Assembly: GCF_003112575.1 (NCBI RefSeq)
Contig: NZ_BEWC01000008.1
Coordinates: 434,001 to 498,000, forward strand
Length of the DNA: 64,000 bases
Source: Streptomyces ardesiacus
Lineage (GTDB): Bacteria > Actinomycetota > Actinomycetes > Streptomycetales > Streptomycetaceae
Reading direction: 5' to 3'
Shown in pieces: positions 52,564 through 60,625 of this stretch. The number at the start of each line of letters is the position of its first letter. Position 1 is the stretch's first letter. Made by a program: the position numbers and the translations under genes. The notes under the pieces were generated by a model, which did no database searches, was not told the DNA's origin, and worked only from the letters and a program-made list of their open reading frames with translations.

Positions 52564-53907
52564 CTACTTGCTGCGGCCGGGGCGGTGCTCTGTGCCGGTG
52601 CTGGGCCGGGAAGCCGCGCTGGGGCCAGGCGTCGTGGGCGCACCGGCCGGACGCCGGGAGGTGGTGGTCGACCGGCTACGTGCCGCCGCGGCGCTGGGCC
52701 GGGCGGGCAGAGCCGAGCCCGGTTCGCTGACAGCGCGGTGTGCGGCGGTGCGCAGGACTTGGCGCTGCTGCTGCTCCTGCGCCCGCTGATCGGGCGTGAG
52801 CGTCGCGCGCCGGGCGAGTTCCCCGAGCAGTCGTTCAGTGGCCGCCTCTTGTCGTCCGGCGGTCTGCGCGGTGCCTGCGGACAGGGCCGCATGGCGGTCG
52901 ACGAGGGTGTGCGCGAGGAACTGCACGACATCGGCGTCGGTGTGGGCGAGCAGCGTGGGGTCGGGCCCGGCTGGAGCGGTGCCGCGCAGCTGAGCAGCAC
53001 GTGCGGAGGCCTCCCGCCACAGCGTGGTGGGCGGGGGGAGTAGCGGGGCGGCTGCCTGGGCGATGTACTCCAGCTCCGGCATCGCGAAGTCCGGCGCTAT
53101 CAGCGTTGCGGCCGCGTGCCGGGCGGCGAACTGGGCGGCCTCGGCGGGCGACTGCACGCGGGCGTGCTCGCTCCTGATCGCGGCGACGAGCGTCAGTTGG
53201 TCCTGCGGCGTTCCCTGGCCGGCGGCGATGGGCTGGGAGTGGACGGTGAAGCCGTTGCGGCGCAGCACGGCCGCGTAGTTCCCCAGGCCCTCGGCCTCGA
53301 AGGCCGCCGCGCCGCGGACCACTCCGGCGAGCGCTGCGTCATGGATGGCCGGGTCGACCAGGCGGCCGTGCCCGCGGTCCTGGAGTTCCTCCAGGTAGCG
53401 GGACATGATGCCCAGTCGGCTGATCGGCCCGGGCACGGCGACGAAGGCCGTCTCGATCCGGTACGGGGCGACGCCGGGCGGCAGCGGCGCCGACTGGATG
53501 CGGCGGCAGATGTTCTCGTACTCGTCCGGGGTGACCATGGCGGACTCCAGCAGGATGTGGAAGCCGCGCTCCAGCGCGTACTGCTGGGCCTGCTCCCACC
53601 ACGCGTCTCCGTCCGGCCGGACCAGGGCGTCGGCCTCCTGAGGCCGTTCGGCCTGCCAGCGTGCGTAGTCGGGGTGGTGGGGGTTGTAGAAGTCCATGTT
53701 GATCCAGGCCACCTCCCCGTTGCGCTCCAGGGTGTCCTTGACCATGCGGGTGACGGCCGTCTTGCCCGCCCCGGTCTGCCCGGCCACGATCACGACGACC
53801 GGCGCCTGCTGCGGGGTGCAGCCGTCCAGGTAGACGGGTGCGATCTGCTCGCGGAAGATGCGCCGATTCTCTTCCGGCGGCAGCCGGCCCTCGGTGGTCG
53901 GGCTCAT
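52564..53907 (-). CDS. zeta-toxin-family kinase
   Basis: The 447-residue protein begins with a zeta-type P-loop kinase: Walker A AGQTGAGKT at 42-50, the substrate aspartate region INMDFYNPHHPDY at 69-81 and ILLESAM. About 200 helical, charged C-terminal residues follow. Zeta toxins phosphorylate UDP-N-acetylglucosamine and poison wall synthesis; related kinases have other targets. The ATG overlaps the stop of a 97-residue gene by 4 bp. It is the last gene of an overlapping four-gene operon. Toxicity is inferred. Confidence 0.83.
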   Translation of the reverse strand: MSPTTEGRLPPEENRRIFREQIAPVYLDGCTPQQAPVVVIVAGQTGAGKTAVTRMVKDTLERNGEVAWINMDFYNPHHPDYARWQAERPQEADALVRPDGDAWWEQAQQYALERGFHILLESAMVTPDEYENICRRIQSAPLPPGVAPYRIETAFVAVPGPISRLGIMSRYLEELQDRGHGRLVDPAIHDAALAGVVRGAAAFEAEGLGNYAAVLRRNGFTVHSQPIAAGQGTPQDQLTLVAAIRSEHARVQSPAEAAQFAARHAAATLIAPDFAMPELEYIAQAAAPLLPPPTTLWREASARAAQLRGTAPAGPDPTLLAHTDADVVQFLAHTLVDRHAALSAGTAQTAGRQEAATERLLGELARRATLTPDQRAQEQQQRQVLRTAAHRAVSEPGSALPARPSAAAARSRSTTTSRRPAGAPTTPGPSAASRPSTGTEHRPGRSK

Positions 53908-54197
53908 GCGGCCCCGCCGGCGAGGTATTGGCGCACCGTCCGAGACAGCGCGTGAGCGCGCTCCAGCGCGGCCTTGTCGTCCGGGCGCAGCCGGAGCTGG
54001 GCACGGCCCAGGTCCTGCTGGTAGCGGCTGAGCTGCTCGGCGCGCGTGCCGTCGGCGTTGCGCAGCGCGGCGGAGACCTCCGCCACGGCCGACCGCAGGT
54101 CGGAGAGGGCCGCCTCGTAGGGCTGGTCCCCGTACAGGCCGCCGGGGACCGGTTCGACGTGACCGAGGATCGGGTCGGTAGGGGAGTGGTCGGTCAT
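53904..54197 (-). CDS. small protein coupled to the zeta-like kinase (candidate antitoxin)
   Basis: A 97-residue, mostly helical protein: YEAALSDLRSAVAEVSAALRNADG and QLSRYQQDLGRAQLRLRPDD look like a helical hairpin, as in epsilon-type antitoxins, but I see no sequence match. Both ends overlap neighbours by 4 bp, implying fixed stoichiometry with the kinase. The antitoxin role is inference from position and size. Confidence 0.72.
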   Translation of the reverse strand: MTDHSPTDPILGHVEPVPGGLYGDQPYEAALSDLRSAVAEVSAALRNADGTRAEQLSRYQQDLGRAQLRLRPDDKAALERAHALSRTVRQYLAGGAA

Positions 54198-54961
54198 GCG
54201 TGCGTCGTTCCTTCCATCTCATTGAGCGAGGTCAGGTGGGCGGTGTCGCCCCAGGCGGCCAGACGCAGCCGGTGGCCGTCGCCGTTCCAGTGCGACACCG
54301 AGGCGTTGGGGACCGGCGGCAGGTCCTCGGGCGCGATGGCGCCGATCCCGGCGAGGACGTAGCGCAGGGCGATGACCACCCCGTCGTGCGCGACGACCAG
54401 GACCCGCCGCCCGGGCGCAGCCCGCCCCAGGTCGTGGACGAACTGGCCCACGCGTACGGCGACATCGGTGAAGGCCTCCCCGCCCGGCGGCCTGTAGCAC
54501 CACTCGCCCAGCAGCTCCCGGCGGGCCGCCTCCTGTGGAGCCCGCGCCCGCAGCGCGGTCGGCGGATGCAGCTCGAAGACGCCCATCTCCCGGTCACGCA
54601 GCCGCTCGTCGACCAGCACCTCCAGCTGCGGCCCCCCGAGTCCGGCAGCGCGGGCCGCCATTGCCTCCCACGTCTGCAGCGCGCGCGTATAGGGGGAACA
54701 CACCACCAGGTCCGGCCCAGCCTCTGGTGCCTGCGCGGCCAGCCAGTCACCCAGCGCATGAGCCTGCACGGCGCCCCGCTCGGACAGCGGCACGTCGCGG
54801 TCCCGGCCGGGCACCGGCGCGTCGGAACCGGACACCGCCGCCGCGGCGAAGGCGACGTTGGCCGTGCTCTGCCCATGCCGCACGGCCCACAGCGCGGCCA
54901 GCGCACAGGGCGGCACCAGGCCGGAGGGCTCATGTGCGCCCCCGTCACTCGCCCCCGACAT
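54194..54961 (-). CDS. histidine phosphatase superfamily protein
   Basis: The 255-residue enzyme has the phosphohistidine motif in LWAVRHGQST (Arg28, His29), SERGAVQAHALGDWL, the RALQTWEAM segment and the second His in VVAHDGVV. It hydrolyses phosphate esters. In this operon it could act on the kinase product or a nucleotide sugar. Start 54961 overlaps the upstream gene by 17 bp. Confidence 0.85.
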   Translation of the reverse strand: MSGASDGGAHEPSGLVPPCALAALWAVRHGQSTANVAFAAAAVSGSDAPVPGRDRDVPLSERGAVQAHALGDWLAAQAPEAGPDLVVCSPYTRALQTWEAMAARAAGLGGPQLEVLVDERLRDREMGVFELHPPTALRARAPQEAARRELLGEWCYRPPGGEAFTDVAVRVGQFVHDLGRAAPGRRVLVVAHDGVVIALRYVLAGIGAIAPEDLPPVPNASVSHWNGDGHRLRLAAWGDTAHLTSLNEMEGTTHA

Positions 54962-55670
54962 CGTCCAGCCCCTCCGCCGCTCGCCCACAGCCCGTACGCA
55001 GGCTCGTCGCGTACAGCCGTGCTTCTTCAGCGGCCTCCCGCCGGCGGTCGGCGTCGGCCCGGTGTTCTTCGGAGAGTGTCGGTTCGCACGCGGCGAGCTG
55101 CTCGTAGACACGGGCTCGCTGATCACGAATGGCAGCTGTTTGGTCCCGGTTCTCAGCGACTGCGGGTGTGCGCAAGGACTGCTCATCCTCACGGGAGCCG
55201 GGGAAGCGGTTGGCGTCGAGCCCTTGACTTACGGCGCGCGGCTCGTCGGGATGACGGGCGGCGTAGAAGCCGTCGATCATGGAGGCGTACTCCAGTGAGC
55301 TCCGGGGGTCGTTCAGTGGAGTGGTGCAACGTCCGATGGCGGCCCAGCTGCGCACGGAGTCCTGCCAACGTTCGTGGGCGGACTGACGGGTGACGCCGGC
55401 GGCTTCGCCGATCCGGTCCCAACTGGTGCCGCGTTCACGCTCGGCGACGACCGCGGCTTCCACGATCCGGTTCGCGCGGTCCTGGAGACCCAGGGCGCGT
55501 CGCAACAGGTCACCCGGAGCGACCTCCGGCCGGACGGGAACGCCTCGGTCGGCGTGCTCGACGAGCTGGCTGAGTTCCATGGCGAGAGCCAGGCGTGGCT
55601 CGTCCCGCGGGGAGAGGCGTACTGGACCCTGGGGGGCGGTGGCAGATGCCCTCTCCGCAGCTTCTGTCAT
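54945..55670 (-). CDS. HTH protein, first gene of the zeta-like operon
   Basis: A 241-residue hydrophilic protein with a sigma-region-4-like helix-turn-helix at about 82-108 (TSWDRIGEAAGVTRQSAHERW) and long charged helices after it (RDQRARVYEQLAACEP; DADRRREAAEEARLY). It may sense or regulate the operon by binding the perfect inverted repeat 3 bp upstream. I do not recognise a named family. Confidence 0.75.
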   Translation of the reverse strand: MTEAAERASATAPQGPVRLSPRDEPRLALAMELSQLVEHADRGVPVRPEVAPGDLLRRALGLQDRANRIVEAAVVAERERGTSWDRIGEAAGVTRQSAHERWQDSVRSWAAIGRCTTPLNDPRSSLEYASMIDGFYAARHPDEPRAVSQGLDANRFPGSREDEQSLRTPAVAENRDQTAAIRDQRARVYEQLAACEPTLSEEHRADADRRREAAEEARLYATSLRTGCGRAAEGLDDVGGE

Positions 55671-55673
55671 GCC

Positions 55674-55716
55674 GTCAGGGTAGCCCTGACATTCAGGATG
55701 TTATGGCTACCCTGAC
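55674..55716. promoter_or_regulatory. operator of the zeta-like operon (12-bp inverted repeat)
   Basis: GTCAGGGTAGCC (55674-55685) and GGCTACCCTGAC (55705-55716) are perfect inverted arms around a 19-nt centre that itself contains CCTGACATTCAGG (55685-55697). On the minus strand TACCCT lies 6 nt before the first ATG of the operon and could be a leaderless -10. The HTH gene product is the likely ligand. Confidence 0.7.
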
Positions 55717-55747
55717 GAGATTCCGTCACCTCGCGGGGCAGATCCGT

Positions 55748-55957
55748 TCATCGAGGGGGGACTAAAACTCGGCATCTGCAACACCGCCTGGGCCTCCGTA
55801 CTCCTCGCAGTCCGCGGAGCCTTGGGAGTTCAGCCATCACTTCAGCAGACAGGCCCGTAATCCTCCGGTCGCTGGTGATCGCTGCACGAGACGCGTTCTC
55901 CACCACATGACCGTGATCGACGATCAGAAGCTCGACGTCGCACCCACCAACGACCAT
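55748..55957 (-). pseudogene. unrecognised coding remnant
   Basis: The minus strand reads a protein-like fragment (VELLIVDHGHVVENASRAA, then SDRRITGLSAEVMAELPRL) without a plausible start or continuation. It lies in debris between the zeta-like operon and the GntR/MFS pair. I cannot name the parent family. Confidence 0.4.
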
Positions 55958-55981
55958 GGCGTGGGACGACGTCGGTGGTGG

Positions 55982-56215
55982 TCATGGCCCATCGAACCGG
56001 TCCAAGGTGGTCGCCGCGGTGATGACCAGGCGATCGGCGATCTCGTCGTCGAACAGGCCACAGGCCACAGGCCACCAGGGTGACTGCCTCGCGTTCGGAG
56101 GTGGTCAGTTCCTCCAGCCGCTGCCGATGCGGGCGGGGTGTGACTGGGTGACGTACTGGTCGATGAGCTTGCGGGGGATGACGGGTGCGGGCAGAGCGTC
56201 ACGGCGGGCGGCGAC
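55982..56215 (-). pseudogene. LuxR-type response regulator C-terminus, frameshifted
   Basis: Three frames on the minus strand together spell the end of a NarL/LuxR response regulator: ALPAPVIPRKLIDQYV, then LEELTTSEREAVTLVACGL, then FDDEIADRLVITAATT. Frame breaks lie near 56125 and in a 9-bp triplication (CAGGCCACA) at 56054-56075. Receiver domain and sensor kinase are absent. Confidence 0.75.
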
Positions 56216-56330
56216 GCCTCCAGGCCGGCCCCTCGAAACCGCATCACCAGGTGGGGGTGCGGTCGTGTCCGTGCGGCGGTGGGATCGCGCCAGGAAGCCG
56301 GGTGCCCGAGCACAGCATATGCCTGATGTT

Positions 56331-56347
56331 CAAACGTCTGATGTTTG
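56331..56347. promoter_or_regulatory. operator C, near copy of the sialic-acid operators
   Basis: CAAACGTCTGATGTTTG matches operator A at 15 of 17 positions and its two changes keep the dyad symmetric. It sits 17 bp upstream of the GntR start, just before a TAGAGT hexamer (56350-56355), so it should overlap the promoter of this regulator-transporter pair. Confidence 0.75.
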
Positions 56348-56363
56348 TGTAGAGTCGGTTTCC

Positions 56364-57074
56364 ATGAAACGGATCAACGCACCGCGGCGGGCCGTCAGCC
56401 TGTCTGCTCAGCTCGTGGACAGCCTCCGCTCACACATCGAGTCGGGGGGCTGGCCGGTGGGAACTCGGATCCCTCCGGAGCAGACCCTCATAGAGGAGCT
56501 CGGGGTCGGGCGCAGCACGCTGCGGGAGGCGATCGGGGCACTGGTGCACCTCGGGCTTCTGGAGCCCCGGGCCGGGGACGGCACCTATGTCCGCTCCTCG
56601 AGTGAGCTGCAATCGGTCATGGTGCGGCGGGCAAGTTCGGCGCAACGGGAGAAGGTGCTTGAGCTGCGGACCGTGTTGGAGGAGTACGCCTCGGGAGCCG
56701 CGGCGCTGCGCCGCAGCGAGGAGCAGTTGCGGGAGTTGCGGGAGCTGCTGGCCGACGCGGACGCGGCTAGCGCCGGCGAGGACAGGTCAGCGGCCACAAG
56801 CGTCGATGCGCTGTTCCACCGGGCCGTGGTTCGGGCGAGCGGCAACGACCTGTTGGTCGAGGTCTACGACTACCTCGGCACGGCGCTCACCTCGTCCCTG
56901 GGCGGCCTGCCTTGGAACGCCGCCCACGCTGAGGAGCACGCCGGCCTGCATCGGCGGCTCGTCGCCGCGATCGAGGCTCGGGACGCGAGCGACGCCCGCG
57001 AGGCGGCAGCGGCTATCGTCCAGCTCACCCGCGACCACCACAACGATGCGCCACCGTCAGGGGAGGACCAGTGA
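56364..57074 (+). CDS. GntR-family regulator, FadR/FCD subgroup, second copy
   Basis: A 236-residue regulator: winged helix (LSAQLVDSLRSHIESGGWPVGTRIPPEQ; GRSTLREAIGAL; GDGTYVRSS) and FCD domain (LELRTVLEEYASGAAA; DALFHRAVVRASGN; EEHAGLHRRLVAAIE). It resembles the regulator at 18637 in architecture and shares its operator. The GTGA overlap with the following MFS gene makes a typical regulator-transporter unit. Confidence 0.88.
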   Translation: MKRINAPRRAVSLSAQLVDSLRSHIESGGWPVGTRIPPEQTLIEELGVGRSTLREAIGALVHLGLLEPRAGDGTYVRSSSELQSVMVRRASSAQREKVLELRTVLEEYASGAAALRRSEEQLRELRELLADADAASAGEDRSAATSVDALFHRAVVRASGNDLLVEVYDYLGTALTSSLGGLPWNAAHAEEHAGLHRRLVAAIEARDASDAREAAAAIVQLTRDHHNDAPPSGEDQ

Positions 57075-58342
57075 GCGCGCGGGCGTCTTCGACGTCCCCC
57101 CGGCGCTCCGGAGCCCGGCCGACGGCCGCCGCTCGTACCGAGCCTGCGGGACCCGCCGTCTCCGTCGGGCTCGTCGTCGCGATCTGTCTCGTGGCGGCGA
57201 ACCTGCGCACCACACTCACTGGGGTCGGCACACTGCTGCCGGAGATCGAGCGCGGCAGCGGCCTGACGTCGAGTTGGGGTGGGCTGCTGAGTACGCTACC
57301 GCTGCTGACGTTCGCCGCGACCTCGCCACTGGTCGCCCGGGCCTCCCACCGGTGGGGCAGCACCCGCCTACTGGTGGCCTCGCTCGGTGTACTGGCCGTG
57401 GGAACGGTGGTCCGTTCCCTTCCCTCCGTGATCTGCCTGTTCGCCGGAACGGTGATCCTTTCGTCGGCCATCGCGTTTGGCAACGTGCTGCTGCCGGCAC
57501 TGATCCGACGCAGCGTGCCCACCCACCGCATCCAGAGCGTAAGCGCCCTCTACGTGACCGTCATGGGCCTCATGGCCGCGGTCTCGTCCGGGATCTCCGC
57601 GCCGCTGGCCCATACCGTGCCGGGTTCCTGGCACACCGCACTGGCCTGGGGTGTCGCCTTCACCGTCGCAGCGTTTTTCGCCTGGCTGCCTCGCATGCGG
57701 GGTGACAAGCCACAGGCGACGGCCGGCGGGTCCCACAGCCCGGTTCCGTGGCGGTCGCGGCTCGCCTGGCAGGTCACCTTCTTCATGGGTCTGCAGTCCC
57801 TGGCCTTCTACACCGCGGTCGCATGGCTGCCCAGCATCCTGATCGACCGCGGCGCGAGCAGCACGACGGCCGGATGGATGCTGTTCTACTACCAGGTGGT
57901 GTCCCTGGCAGCCAGCAGCCTCCTGCCCCTGCTCACTCGTGGCCGACACGATCAGCGCTGGACCGCTGCCGGGGCCTCGGTCCTCGTGGCGGCTGGTTTC
58001 ACCGTCCTGGTTGCCGCGCCGGCGTTGTCCGTCGTGGCGTGCACCTTGCTCGGACTCGGAGGCGGCGCGAGCCTCGTTCTGGCGCTGACCTTCCAGAGCC
58101 AGCGCGCCGGCAGTTCGGGCGAAGCCGCCGCGCTGGCGGGGATGGCGCAGTCCATCGGTTACCTCGTGGCGGCAGCCGGTCCCCTCCTCCTCGGCATCCT
58201 GCACGACACCACGCACAGCTGGACCCTTCCGCTCACCGTCCTGGCCGTCCTCGGTATCGTCACAGCCGTTGCCGGACACGGTGCGGGCCGGGATCGCCAC
58301 ATAGCAGTCCCTCACGAGGCCGTTGGACGTGGCGGTGGGTGA
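57071..58342 (+). CDS. MFS transporter, CynX/NimT type
   Basis: A 423-residue permease with about 12 membrane segments. ICLVAANLRTTLTGVGTLLPEIE and WGGLLSTLPLLTFAATSPLVARASHRWG are characteristic of the cyanate/nitroimidazole (CynX) subgroup. The substrate is unknown; regulation by the sialic-acid-type operator suggests a related organic acid, but this is speculative. Translationally coupled to the regulator. Confidence 0.87.
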   Translation: MSARASSTSPRRSGARPTAAARTEPAGPAVSVGLVVAICLVAANLRTTLTGVGTLLPEIERGSGLTSSWGGLLSTLPLLTFAATSPLVARASHRWGSTRLLVASLGVLAVGTVVRSLPSVICLFAGTVILSSAIAFGNVLLPALIRRSVPTHRIQSVSALYVTVMGLMAAVSSGISAPLAHTVPGSWHTALAWGVAFTVAAFFAWLPRMRGDKPQATAGGSHSPVPWRSRLAWQVTFFMGLQSLAFYTAVAWLPSILIDRGASSTTAGWMLFYYQVVSLAASSLLPLLTRGRHDQRWTAAGASVLVAAGFTVLVAAPALSVVACTLLGLGGGASLVLALTFQSQRAGSSGEAAALAGMAQSIGYLVAAAGPLLLGILHDTTHSWTLPLTVLAVLGIVTAVAGHGAGRDRHIAVPHEAVGRGGG

Positions 58343-58400
58343 TCCCGCAGGCGATGCTGGTGAAGGCCAGGAAGTGGCTGACTCTGCGTTCGTAGCCTCG
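58329..58400 (-). mobile_element. second transposase C-terminal scar
   Basis: The minus strand encodes RGYERRVSHFLAFTSIACG, the terminal signature of another DDE-type transposase of the IS5 group. It follows 3' of the MFS gene. Beyond it (58410-58600, minus) is a stretch reading ADDKWRHSFAVLRLDWAEPG that looks like a fragment of another gene. No intact gene lies in 58343-58741. Confidence 0.65.
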
Positions 58401-58741
58401 GTGGGGGCGCCGGCATCCGCGAGCCAGTCCGAGGCCGGGACCGTCTTCCCGGGTTCCGCCCAGTCGAGCCGGAGGACCGCAAAGGAGTGTCTCCATTTGT
58501 CGTCTGCCATGAGAACGTCAGCCGCTCTGCCACCTGAAGTGTCAGTCGTACGGTGCGCCGCCTGCGGGGTTCTACGCCCCTGCTCATGACCGGACGTATC
58601 TGCCGGGGCGGGCGTGAGGGGCAGACTCACACCGCCACTCCCGAGCTCCGCTTGTACAGCTGGTCATTCGTCTGGGTGGTGATTGGTCCCCGAGCGGCTT
58701 TCGTTGCGCTGAATGGGGGACGCGCCCTCTAGCGTGCAGGC

Positions 58742-59803
58742 GTGACGACTTCGATCAACCCACCTCGTGAGGCAGAGCAGCCGTTCATGTGCCCGGACGT
58801 GAGCGGGATACGTGTGGTGGTCACGGGGGCCACGGGGTTCGTGGGCCGTCGATTGTGCCGCCGGATTGTTGAGGGCGGTGGCCGGGTGACGGCGCTGGTG
58901 CGGCCGCAGTCCGATCGCCGGGTGCTGGACGGCTGTCCGGTCGACGTCGCCGTAGTGGATCTGCTCACCGGTTCGGGGGTCGCGGAGGCTGTCTCGGGCG
59001 CGGATGTGGTGGTTCATCTGGCGGCCTCGGTGCGGGCTGCGTCACGTGCCGAGTTCCGGCTGGCCAACACCGTCTCGACGGGCGTGCTCGCGGGCGTGCT
59101 GGCTTCCTCGGACGTGCCGCCGCGGCTGGTGGTGTGTTCGTCGCTGGCGGCTGCTGGTCCCGCGCCCGCCCCGGGGCGGGCGCGGCGCGAGGAGGACCGG
59201 GCCGGCCCGGTGTCGTGGTACGGAGCCAGCAAGCTGGCCGGTGAGCAGGCAGCACGGCGGTTCGCCGGACAGGTGCCGACCGTGATGGTGCGCCCTCCGA
59301 TCGTGTACGGGCCGTTGGATGTGGCGTTCGTACCGAGTCTCGCCGCGATGGCCCGTACACGGGTGGCGGTGCGGCCCTGCCCGGCGGCCCGCGTCTACTC
59401 GGTGCTGCACGTGGACGATCTGTGCGCCGGGCTGATCGCCGCCGGATTGCATGGGCGTACCGCTGGTCCGGGCGATTCCCACAGCGGTGTCTATCAGTTG
59501 TCCGACGGGGTTGAGTACACCCTGGCCGACTTGGTGCGGACGGCTGGTGCGCTGTTGGGCTGTGGCAGGCCGTTGGTGCTGCCCGTGCCGTCGGTTGTGG
59601 TCCGGGCGGCGGGGATGGTGAGTGAGGCGGCCGGGCGGTTGCGGGGCGGGGTGCCGGTGTTCAACCGGGACAAGGCGCGCGAGGCGGTGGCCGGCTCGTG
59701 GACTGCCAGCGCGGACCGCGCGTACAGGGATTTCGGGTTCCGGGCCCGGGTGGGGCTCGAGGACGGGCTGCGAGAGGCTTTCAAGGAGATGCTTCATGGC
59801 TGA
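58742..59803 (+). CDS. NAD-dependent epimerase/dehydratase, ceramide-reductase-like SDR
   Basis: The 353-residue extended SDR shows the Rossmann motif VVVTGATGFVGRRL (about 26-39), the catalytic Tyr160/Lys164 pair in SWYGASKLAGE, MVRPPIVYGP and HVDDLCAGL. Bacterial ceramide reductase (CerR) is an NAD-dependent epimerase/dehydratase of this type. With a serine-palmitoyltransferase-family gene and a ceramide-synthase-like gene nearby, reduction of 3-keto-ceramide is the favoured role. TAGCGT ends 6 nt before the GTG, suggesting a leaderless start. Confidence 0.82.
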   Translation: MTTSINPPREAEQPFMCPDVSGIRVVVTGATGFVGRRLCRRIVEGGGRVTALVRPQSDRRVLDGCPVDVAVVDLLTGSGVAEAVSGADVVVHLAASVRAASRAEFRLANTVSTGVLAGVLASSDVPPRLVVCSSLAAAGPAPAPGRARREEDRAGPVSWYGASKLAGEQAARRFAGQVPTVMVRPPIVYGPLDVAFVPSLAAMARTRVAVRPCPAARVYSVLHVDDLCAGLIAAGLHGRTAGPGDSHSGVYQLSDGVEYTLADLVRTAGALLGCGRPLVLPVPSVVVRAAGMVSEAAGRLRGGVPVFNRDKAREAVAGSWTASADRAYRDFGFRARVGLEDGLREAFKEMLHG

Positions 59804-60587
59804 GACCACCGAGCCGGCGCCAGCACTTGTCGGCTCGCCGTCGCTCCACGCGGCATGGAGGGGGCTGGGGCAGCTGGCGGTCGCGGTCATCGGTATGTCC
59901 GGGCTGCGCGTGGACCACCCGGAACGCCGTGTGCTCCGTACTGCGGTGTGGGCGTGTGTGGTGGCTGCCGGTTTCGCCGCCGAGCAGCAGTTCCGCTCGG
60001 CTGCGGGCAGTGGTGCGCTGCGATGGACAGCGGTCGGGTACGCGGTGGTGATCGCGGTTCTGTACTACGGCGGGCTGATCGCTGTGCTGGACACGGCGGT
60101 TGCTCGCCGCTTCACCCATGCCGTGGGTGAGGCACGGGCGGTGCGAGGATTCGACTTCGTGCTGGGGCTGCTGTTTCTGCAGCAAGGCTTGTGCCAGGGG
60201 TTGTTGATGGCAGCCTTCCCCGGCCAGTTGCCCGAGGTGGGCGTCGATGGTCTGTGGGTGGTGCTGGGCGTGGTGTTGGCCGTCGTGGGCTTCGGCACGA
60301 AGCTGTGGGCGACCTGGCTGACCGGCCTCAACACCTACTACTGCCGGGACATGTTCCTGGGCCGGGCGGACGCGACGGACGGCTTCGTGGTCCGCGGCCC
60401 GTACCGCTGGCTGCGCAACCCGATGTACGGGGTCGGCAATCTGCACGGCTACGGCGTGGCGCTGTGCTACCGGTCGGTGGCCGGGATGGTGTGCGTGGCC
60501 GTGTTCCAGGTGCTGATCTACGTGTTCTACCTTGTGCGGGAGAAGCCGTTCATCGTCCGTACCTACCTCGGCGGCACTCCCGCCTGA
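59796..60587 (+). CDS. isoprenylcysteine/phospholipid methyltransferase-like membrane protein
   Basis: A 263-residue protein with about six membrane segments and the SAM-binding C-terminal motif of ICMT/PEMT enzymes: VRGPYRWLRNPMYGVGNL and a terminal REKPFIVRTY. It probably methylates a lipid or a lipid head group at the membrane. AAGGAG precedes the ATG, which overlaps the SDR gene by 8 bp, so the two are cotranslated. Confidence 0.82.
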   Translation: MAETTEPAPALVGSPSLHAAWRGLGQLAVAVIGMSGLRVDHPERRVLRTAVWACVVAAGFAAEQQFRSAAGSGALRWTAVGYAVVIAVLYYGGLIAVLDTAVARRFTHAVGEARAVRGFDFVLGLLFLQQGLCQGLLMAAFPGQLPEVGVDGLWVVLGVVLAVVGFGTKLWATWLTGLNTYYCRDMFLGRADATDGFVVRGPYRWLRNPMYGVGNLHGYGVALCYRSVAGMVCVAVFQVLIYVFYLVREKPFIVRTYLGGTPA

Positions 60588-60625
60588 AATGCTGTGAGGG
60601 GCCGCCCCGTTGGCCGGGCGGCCCC

